The notes below the pieces were generated by a model. It searched no databases. It worked only from the letters and a program-made list of their open reading frames with translations, and was not told the origin of the DNA. From DSXF01 sp964387495 (GTDB taxonomy: Bacteria > Chloroflexota > Anaerolineae > Anaerolineales > Villigracilaceae), in assembly GCA_964387495.1 (NCBI GenBank), contig CAYLXB010000007.1:14860-78859 (forward strand): 64,000 nt of DNA. Reading direction: 5' to 3'. Shown piece after piece: positions 59,196 to 64,000 of the stretch (positions are counted from its first letter, which is position 1; the number at the start of each line of letters is the position of its first letter). Both the position numbers and the translations under genes were made by a program.

Positions 59196-60312
59196 CCCCG
59201 GAAAACAAAAGCAGGCCCGCCAGTATGCCCGCATCCGGCGCCGCCTGTGGCTGGTGGAGACGCTCTTCAGCGGCCTGTACGTCCTGGCATGGCTGTTCTT
59301 CGGCTGGAGCGCCTCCCTGCACGCCTGGCTGTCCGGCTTTACGTCCAGCGAATGGCTGCTGGTGATCGGCTTTGCGGCGGTCTTCGGCGGCCTCTCCTTC
59401 CTGCTCGGCCTGCCGCTGGGTTTTTATTCCGGTTTCATTCTGCCGCACCGTTTCGGGCTTTCCACCCAGACGCTCAAGGGCTGGATCGTGGACCGGATCA
59501 AGAGCCTGCTCATCGGCGTCCCGCTCAGCCTGCTGATGCTCGAAGTGCTGTATGCCTTCCTGCGGGCTTTCCCCGACACCTGGTGGCTGTGGGCCGCCGC
59601 AGCCATGTTCCTGTTCAGCGTCCTGCTGGCCAACCTGGCCCCGGTGCTCATCATGCCGCTCTTCAACAAGTTCGTCCCGCTGGGCGAAGAGCACGCCGAT
59701 CTGGAAAAGCGCCTGCTCGACCTGGCCCGGCGCGCCAATACCCGGGTGCGCGGGGTCTTCAAGTTCGACATGTCCAGGCGTACCCGGGCTGCCAACGCCG
59801 CCCTGACCGGCATCGGCAGTACCCGGCGCATTGTGTTGGGTGATACGCTCATCAACGAGTTCACGCCCGATGAGATCGAGACCGTCCTGGCTCACGAACT
59901 GGGCCATCACGTCCACCGTGACATCCCGCTCTCCATCCTGGCCGACGGGCTGCTGACCCTGCTCGGATTCTTCCTGGCCTCCCGGATCATGGCTCTGGGC
60001 GGGGCCTGGTTCGGCATCCCGGTCGGGAGCATCGCCTCCCTGCCGCTCTTCGGCCTGGTGATGGGCGCTTACAACCTGCTGCTCATGCCGCTCGGTAACG
60101 CCTTTTCCCGCTGGCGCGAGCGCATGGCGGATGCCTATGCCCTGCAGGTCACCGGCAGGCGTGAGGCCTTTGCCTCGGCCTTCGTCCGCCTGGCCAACCA
60201 GAACCTGGGCGAGGTGGATCCCGAGCCGTGGGTCGTCTGGCTCTTCTACAGCCATCCCCCGCTGGGCGAACGGATCGCCATGGCGGAAAAATGGAATCCG
60301 GAGACCGCCTAG
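59176..60312 (+). CDS. M48 family metallopeptidase (Ste24/CAAX-protease-like)
   Basis: 378 residues with four or more membrane helices before the active site. The zinc motif is TVLAHELGHHVHRDI (HExxH) with the third ligand in RWRERMADAYALQ. LILPHRFGLSTQT-like (FILPHRFGLSTQTLKGWI) and FKFDMSRRTRAANAALTGIGSTRRIVLGD are typical of Ste24-type members. Predicted membrane protein quality control or propeptide processing. Starts within the end of the VanZ gene. Confidence 0.93.
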   Translation: MTTAQLDPGKQKQARQYARIRRRLWLVETLFSGLYVLAWLFFGWSASLHAWLSGFTSSEWLLVIGFAAVFGGLSFLLGLPLGFYSGFILPHRFGLSTQTLKGWIVDRIKSLLIGVPLSLLMLEVLYAFLRAFPDTWWLWAAAAMFLFSVLLANLAPVLIMPLFNKFVPLGEEHADLEKRLLDLARRANTRVRGVFKFDMSRRTRAANAALTGIGSTRRIVLGDTLINEFTPDEIETVLAHELGHHVHRDIPLSILADGLLTLLGFFLASRIMALGGAWFGIPVGSIASLPLFGLVMGAYNLLLMPLGNAFSRWRERMADAYALQVTGRREAFASAFVRLANQNLGEVDPEPWVVWLFYSHPPLGERIAMAEKWNPETA

Positions 60313-60445
60313 CGCCCTGACCGGCCAGGGGCCTCAGCCTGGAAATCCGCAAGACGGCTGAAGAACGGCCGCGCCTGGCCCGGCATTCCTGCCGCAGAAC
60401 GTACGGATATGGTATATACTAACAGAACAAGACAAGGATGATGCC

Positions 60446-61177
60446 ATGTTATTCCGGGTTGGGATCGAAAACAATAATGAGGGCGTCCGCTCCATTGCCT
60501 GGGCGCTGGAATACCCCGGCTGTTACGCCTATGGCCAGGAGGAACAGGAGGCGCTAGACAACCTGCCGGCGGAGATCCGTGCCTATGCCCGCTGGATCGC
60601 CAGCCATAAGGAAGAATCGTGGATTCCGCTGGAGGTGGCGGCTGAACTGCGCCTCGAGCAGATCTGGCTGGATTATGAGATCGATGCGAATTACGAACGT
60701 ACCCAGAAGGATGGTTACACCGTCGAGCCGTTCTTCGAGTACGAATGGAAGACCCTCACGGAGGTCGAGATCCAGCGCGGCTTGAAAATGTTGGCGTGGT
60801 CGCGGGCAGATTTGCAGGCCCTGCTGCGCGGCCTGACCCCTGAACAATGGGCCTACAAGAAATCCGGGGAGCGCTGGGATATCGCCGGTATCGTTGGCCA
60901 CATCGGCGGGGCGGAGTGGTGGTACCTGGACCGCCTCTCACTGGCTTTCCCGCGCCAAGAAGTGCCCGTTGACCCGCTGGAACGCCTGGAGAAGGTGCGC
61001 ACATTGCTGGAGCGGACCCTGCCGGAATTGCGAGGTCTCGCCCAGGTGGTCGGCGTGGACGGGGAATTTTGGAGCCCGCGCAAGATCCTGCGCCGGGCGC
61101 TCTGGCACGAGCGCGACCACACCGAACACATCCGCAAACTGCTTGCTGGATATGTCCGCGGTGGGCAGGCCGGGTGA
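60446..61177 (+). CDS. HicB-like N-terminus fused to DinB-like domain
   Basis: 243 residues. The first ~75 residues (WALEYPGCYAYGQEEQEALDNLPAEIRAYARWI) resemble the HicB/UPF0150 fold. From ~105 a four-helix DinB-like domain is seen (WSRADLQALLRGLTPEQW, RWDIAGIVGHIGGAEWWYLDRL, ALWHERDHTEHIRKLLAG) with three His at metal-ligand positions. DinB-like proteins include metal-dependent thiol transferases; the activity here is unknown. A TATACT box lies at 60415-60420, with no clear -35. AAGGATGATGCC precedes the ATG. Confidence 0.78.
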   Translation: MLFRVGIENNNEGVRSIAWALEYPGCYAYGQEEQEALDNLPAEIRAYARWIASHKEESWIPLEVAAELRLEQIWLDYEIDANYERTQKDGYTVEPFFEYEWKTLTEVEIQRGLKMLAWSRADLQALLRGLTPEQWAYKKSGERWDIAGIVGHIGGAEWWYLDRLSLAFPRQEVPVDPLERLEKVRTLLERTLPELRGLAQVVGVDGEFWSPRKILRRALWHERDHTEHIRKLLAGYVRGGQAG

Positions 61178-61253
61178 GGGCCCGTCCCGGTCTGCGGGGT
61201 GCATGCCCCGGGCAGCATGTGTGATTTTTTGCGCCGGATCCCGGCTCTCGTGG

Positions 61254-61325
61254 TATAATACCATCACCTAATATCAGGTCCAGCGTGCTTTTTATGCCGT
61301 CCACCCCTCTTACTGGGATGGACGG
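61254..61325 (+). promoter_or_regulatory. Promoter -10 and structured leader of the RRM-protein gene
   Basis: TGGTATAAT (TATAAT at 61254-61259; TTGCGC at 61229-61234 as weak -35, 19-base spacer). The leader then has a hairpin CCGTCCA/TGGACGG (61297-61303/61319-61325) followed by TAAATTTTC. It could be a weak terminator or a folded leader like those of cold-induced genes. The rest of the 191-base spacer shows nothing else. Confidence 0.5.
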
Positions 61326-61368
61326 TAAATTTTCTTAAGAGCCGCAGGCAATCACGAGGAGCAGAAAA

Positions 61369-61674
61369 GTGGAAGTAAAACTTTATGTCGGAAATTTGTC
61401 CTATACCACCACGGAGGACGACCTGCGGGCCCTGTTTACCCAGGCCGGTACGGTGGCATCGGTTGCGCTGATCAAAGACCGCGACACCGGTCAGTCCAAA
61501 GGCTTTGCGTTCATCGAAATGGGCAGCCAGGCCGAAGCGCAAAAAGCGATCAGCACCCTGAATGGTTACACCATGAACGATCGCCAGTTGACCGTCAACA
61601 TGGCCCGCCCGCGGGAAGAACGCGGCGGTTTCAACAGGCGTGGCGGCTATAACGACCGGGGCCGGCGGCGCTAA
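61369..61674 (+). CDS. RRM RNA-binding protein (Rbp/glycine-rich type)
   Basis: 101 residues from GTG 61369 (CACGAGGAGCAGAAAA upstream). One RRM domain: RNP2 KLYVGNLSY and RNP1 SKGFAFIEM are complete. The C-terminal tail REERGGFNRRGGYNDRGRRR is an Arg/Gly tail as in cyanobacterial cold-induced Rbp proteins. Likely single-stranded RNA binding in stress or cold adaptation. The CarD-like gene follows after 10 bases. Confidence 0.93.
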   Translation: MEVKLYVGNLSYTTTEDDLRALFTQAGTVASVALIKDRDTGQSKGFAFIEMGSQAEAQKAISTLNGYTMNDRQLTVNMARPREERGGFNRRGGYNDRGRRR

Positions 61675-61684
61675 AAAGGGCGAT

Positions 61685-62182
61685 ATGGTGTTCAAAGTTG
61701 GCGATTGGGTGGTTCATTCCAGGCACGGGGTGGGGCGGATAGCCAAAACGGAGGCCAGGCAATTCGAGCCGGGCAAAACGCGCCTGTATTATGAAATTGC
61801 CATTTCTGGCAGTACGCTTTGGGTCCCGGTTGATTTTCATCCGGTCAGTTTGCGAAAGCTGGCCACCAGGAGCGAAATTGCCAGAGGCCGCCGCCTGCTC
61901 AAAAGCCCTGCCGTGCCTCTTAATGCCGACCCTCGCCAGCGCCAGTCCGATCTGGCCGAATGCCTGCTGCAGGGCACCTTTGCAGCCCGCTGTGAAGTCG
62001 TGCGGGACCTGACCGCACATGCCCGCCATAAGTCCCTGGGCGGAGAAATGGCTTCCCTGCTGCATTCGACCCAAGCGGTACTCAGCCAGGAATGGGCCGC
62101 CGTGGAAGGAATCTCTGTGACAGACGCCGGGCGGGAGATCGATATGTTACTCCAGGCCGGCCGGCGGATGCAGGGAGGGTGA
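61685..62182 (+). CDS. CarD family transcriptional regulator
   Basis: 165 residues from ATG 61685. The N-terminal RNA-polymerase-interacting domain shows FKVGDWVVHSRHGVGRIAKTEARQF and LYYEIAISGSTLWVPVD, and the C-terminal half is helical (DPRQRQSDLAECLLQGTFAARCEVVRDL). CarD binds the polymerase beta subunit and stabilises open promoter complexes, notably at rRNA promoters in mycobacteria. Ten bases after the RRM gene, so likely one transcript. Ends before a strong bidirectional terminator. Confidence 0.9.
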   Translation: MVFKVGDWVVHSRHGVGRIAKTEARQFEPGKTRLYYEIAISGSTLWVPVDFHPVSLRKLATRSEIARGRRLLKSPAVPLNADPRQRQSDLAECLLQGTFAARCEVVRDLTAHARHKSLGGEMASLLHSTQAVLSQEWAAVEGISVTDAGREIDMLLQAGRRMQGG

Positions 62183-62231
62183 GCCGCGGGCGCAGGATGG
62201 CGCCGCACCTTGATCGGCCGGTTAGATAAAG

Positions 62232-62263
62232 AAAAACCCCGGGATTTTTTATCCCGGGGTTTT
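62232..62263. terminator. Bidirectional terminator between carD-like gene and cold-shock gene
   Basis: A5, CCCCGGGAT (62237-62245), loop T5, ATCCCGGGG (62251-62259), T4. A strong stem between convergent genes. Confidence 0.92.
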
Positions 62264-62283
62264 ATTTTGAAAACCGGCGCAGG

Positions 62284-62499
62284 TTAGTTGCTGAGAACTA
62301 CCACGTTGCTGGCCTGCGGGCCTTTGGCACCCTGCTCGACTGTGAATTCAACCTTCTGGCCTTCTTCGAGGTTCCGGTAACCATCACCCTGCAGTGCAGA
62401 GAAATGGACAAAGACATCCGGCCCACCTTCACGGGAAATGAAGCCGTATCCCTTGCTTCCATTGAACCACTTGACCGTGCCGCTGATACGTTCTGACAT
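62284..62499 (-). CDS. Cold-shock protein (CspA family)
   Basis: 71-residue OB-fold RNA chaperone. RNP1 is NGSKGYGFISRE and RNP2 is DVFVHFSAL, with TVKWFN at the start and KGPQASNV at the end, all typical. ATAAGGAGGCAAACA precedes the ATG. The leader is about 138 bases long with hairpins, as in cold-responsive csp mRNAs. Confidence 0.96.
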   Translation of the reverse strand: MSERISGTVKWFNGSKGYGFISREGGPDVFVHFSALQGDGYRNLEEGQKVEFTVEQGAKGPQASNVVVLSN

Positions 62500-62568
62500 T
62501 GTTTGCCTCCTTATGGCAAAAAAAAATTTGGAGGACCCCGTGACTTCGCCAGAACAGCTAAAACAATA

Positions 62569-62594
62569 GACTCATGGATTTGAACCCATGAGTC
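62569..62594 (-). promoter_or_regulatory. Hairpin in the cold-shock gene leader
   Basis: GACTCATGG/CCATGAGTC, 9 bp with an 8-base loop, in the middle of the leader. The loop GTTCAAAT looks like a tRNA T-loop but no tRNA surrounds it. Possibly part of a temperature-sensitive fold. Confidence 0.5.
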
Positions 62595-62643
62595 GAGATG
62601 GTTTGCACTTCCAAAGCGAACTTACTGGTATCCGTAGAGTTCG

Positions 62644-62672
62644 AATATATCACATGACCGGGAGCATGTCAA
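62644..62672 (-). promoter_or_regulatory. Promoter of the cold-shock gene
   Basis: Minus strand TTGACA (62667-62672), 17-base spacer, TATATT (62644-62649). Start expected near 62637, giving the long leader. Confidence 0.85.
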
Positions 62673-62701
62673 TGATTTTTTCCCGGCGCCGGCTTGCAGA
62701 C

Positions 62702-62998
62702 TCAGCCTTCATCTTCCTTCTTTTCCTCTTTCCCCATCCAGTCCCGGCTGTGCAGCAGGAGCGGGATCAGGATGACTAGCAGCAGTACACAACCCAACAG
62801 CACGATCAAATCTGTCGAGACCTCTTCGATGGGGACTTCCGGTTTCGGCGTGGGCGCGGCCGCCATGGCCGCCGCGGGCAGCAGGCCGTGCTGCAGGGGG
62901 CTGGCGGGGCTGATGGCCGCACTGCCGAGCGCCAGCAGGAGCACGGCCGCCAGGATCAGCCAGGGATGCAGGGAAGGGGGGACGTTTTTCAGGCTCAT
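62702..62998 (-). CDS. Small two-helix membrane protein, unknown function
   Basis: 98 residues with a first hydrophobic stretch at ~13-30 (WLILAAVLLLALGSAAIS; possibly a signal peptide), a Pro-containing linker (APTPKPEVPIEEVS), a second helix LIVLLGCVLLLVILIPLLL and a charged tail RDWMGKEEKKEDEG. No family recognised. It lies 109 bases downstream of another small membrane protein. Confidence 0.65.
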   Translation of the reverse strand: MSLKNVPPSLHPWLILAAVLLLALGSAAISPASPLQHGLLPAAAMAAAPTPKPEVPIEEVSTDLIVLLGCVLLLVILIPLLLHSRDWMGKEEKKEDEG

Positions 62999-63048
62999 TC
63001 GGGCCCAAGTATATCACGGCAGGCGGGCAGCATGCCGTTCTGAAAAAC

Positions 63049-63085
63049 GAATCTCCCCGGCCCTGTCGAGCTGCCGGGGAGATTC
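63049..63085 (-). terminator. Terminator after the 63108-63485 gene
   Basis: GAATCTCCCCGG (63049-63060) with CCGGGGAGATTC (63074-63085), followed on the minus strand by GTTTTTC. Confidence 0.85.
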
Positions 63086-63107
63086 TGCATTCCGGCTTCG
63101 GCCGGAT

Positions 63108-63485
63108 TTATTCCTTGTTCGCCTTTTCTTCCTTCTCCTCGTCCTTGCGCGTCAGCACGTGGATCAGGACCAGGCCCAGCCCGAGGAACAGCGGGATAAA
63201 GCCGGCCAGCATCCACGGGCCAAGCCCAAGCGGAAAGGACGGCCCGCTGTCCGAAAGGCCGATGGGGAACAAGCCCACGCTCAGGGCCAGGCCGATGGCC
63301 GCAATGATGATGCCGACCTTGAGGGTACCTTTTTTATCCTTGTTTTCCGCGGCCGGGCGCACCAGGCCTTTTTCGGCCAGGGCCAGTGTTTCCCGGTAGT
63401 TCATGTAGCGCAGGAGCAGGATGAACCCGAACAGGATGACGAAGAACCCCAGCGCGCCGGAACAAATCACCATACCTTCTTCCAT
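63108..63485 (-). CDS. Small membrane protein, unknown function
   Basis: 125 residues with three helices (ICSGALGFFVILFGFILLL, VGIIIAAIGLALSVGLFPIGL, GPWMLAGFIPLFLGLGLVLIHVL) and a charged tail rich in Lys and Glu. RYMNYRETLALAEKGLVRP after helix 1 recalls DUF6249-type proteins found with anti-sigma or DUF4097 genes, a tentative link. AGGAGAAAAG precedes the ATG. Follows the DUF4097 gene by 15 bases. Confidence 0.75.
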   Translation of the reverse strand: MEEGMVICSGALGFFVILFGFILLLRYMNYRETLALAEKGLVRPAAENKDKKGTLKVGIIIAAIGLALSVGLFPIGLSDSGPSFPLGLGPWMLAGFIPLFLGLGLVLIHVLTRKDEEKEEKANKE

Positions 63486-63500
63486 GATCTTTTCTCCTCT

Positions 63501-64000
63501 TTATTTTAAGATTTTGATGCGGATGTCTCCGCTGTTGGTGGTAACGGTCAGGCTCCCGCCGCCGCCGTTGAGCGTGCCGGTCATGCTCTCCTTGCCCACC
63601 TCGCCCTGGATCGTGACCGGGATTTCGGATTGGACCCGGCCATAATCGGTCTTCAGGTCAACGGTCAGGCGGCTGTTTTCCGGCAGGAACAACACGATCG
63701 AGCCATAGTCCGAGTTGACTTTGTGCGGGCCTTTGCCCAGGGAGCCGCTGAATTCGATCTTGCCGCTGTTCGTGCTGATATCCAGGCTGACCTGCACTGC
63801 GTTTGTGATCTCCAGCGGGCCGTAGCCGGAATCGGCCTTGAGCACGCCGGAGACGCCGTCCACCCGGATCGAGCCGCTGCTGGTCTTCAGCACATATTCC
63901 TGCGCCTGGACATCCTTGACCTGCAGGTCGCCGTAATCGGTGCTGGCCTCCACCTTGCCCGCCACGCGCACTTCCTCCAGGCTGATCGTGCCGCTGCTCG
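63501..64000 (-). CDS. DUF4097-type beta-helix protein, 5' partial
   Basis: The frame is open to the window edge (SSGTISLEE visible upstream of the first possible GTG at 63971), so the N-terminus is outside. ~165 residues of DUF4097-like repeats: LKTSSGSIRVDGVSG, LKADSGYGPLEITN, ISTNSGKIEFSGSLG, VNSDYGSIVLFLPEN, VTTNSGDIRIKI. The regular T/D-S/Y-G-x-I turns suggest a right-handed beta-helix-like stack. Many members sit behind a membrane or anti-sigma gene in envelope-stress operons. Followed by a small membrane protein 15 bases later. Confidence 0.85.
   Translation of the reverse strand, partial: SSGTISLEEVRVAGKVEASTDYGDLQVKDVQAQEYVLKTSSGSIRVDGVSGVLKADSGYGPLEITNAVQVSLDISTNSGKIEFSGSLGKGPHKVNSDYGSIVLFLPENSRLTVDLKTDYGRVQSEIPVTIQGEVGKESMTGTLNGGGGSLTVTTNSGDIRIKILK

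Noticed and set aside
62569..62594. tRNA-like T-arm (loop GTTCAAAT)
   Set aside because: No acceptor, D or anticodon arms around it; it is a simple 9-bp hairpin in the csp leader.

Overview
The window looks like a 64 kb piece of a high-GC chromosome from a single-membrane or Chloroflexota-like bacterium, most probably Anaerolineae. It appears to be a draft or metagenome-assembled genome. Supports for this lineage (inference): a PrsA-like anchored foldase, SMC, CarD, an LCP-family wall enzyme, a YabE-like G5/3D protein, DUF1385, polyprenol-phosphate mannose synthase, secreted delta-60 repeat proteins and many lipoproteins. Two 100-base runs of N (19184-19283, 44752-44851) and one 10-base run (56375-56384) are scaffold gaps, so order across them is less certain.

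Layout. 1-10.9 kb: end of a SUMF1-domain protein, an aldo/keto reductase, rnc-smc, a PpiC foldase, the rpsF-ssb-rpsR ribosomal operon with a candidate S6:S18 leader, and a frameshifted PHP-domain gene. 10.9-16.8 kb: secG, an orphan peptide-binding protein, an M20 dipeptidase, DUF1385 and a phosphodiester glycosidase. 16.9-19.1 kb: RecB-like nuclease, membrane protein and PIG-L deacetylase on the minus strand. 19.1-21.6 kb: an AT-richer patch after a gap, with a partial antitoxin-like gene, two propeller lipoproteins (one broken) and a gene remnant. 21.6-30.2 kb: L,D-transpeptidase; a roadblock/V4R/response-regulator cluster; a mannosyltransferase; then rsmA, LCP protein, YabE-like protein, cation transporter and GNAT enzyme. 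30.2-43.1 kb: housekeeping genes (TrmH-type methylase, moeA, rel, YbaK, rtcB-archease-recJ) mixed with small membrane proteins.

43.1-60.3 kb is the most distinctive part and is dominated by exported proteins. It has two tandem delta-60 proteins, a lipoprotein that matches the pro-region of the next gene, a metzincin protease, DUF4870 proteins, then fmt, a thiolase and a ferredoxin-like protein. A GEMM-I (cyclic dinucleotide) riboswitch with its own terminator follows, in front of a papain-like secreted protein that shares its C-terminal domain with the metzincin. Next are a CGNR regulator divergent from a YadA-head/peptidase S74 surface protein, a Gmad2 lipoprotein, VanZ and M48 genes. 60.4-64 kb: a HicB-like/DinB protein, an RRM protein and CarD, a cold-shock gene with a long leader, two small membrane proteins and the end of a DUF4097 protein.

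Across the window several genes have a -10 box only 6-9 bases before the ATG, which points to leaderless transcripts. The most notable proposal is that a second messenger controls a secreted papain-like protein through an ON-type riboswitch, beside a locus with a free-standing copy of a protease pro-domain.
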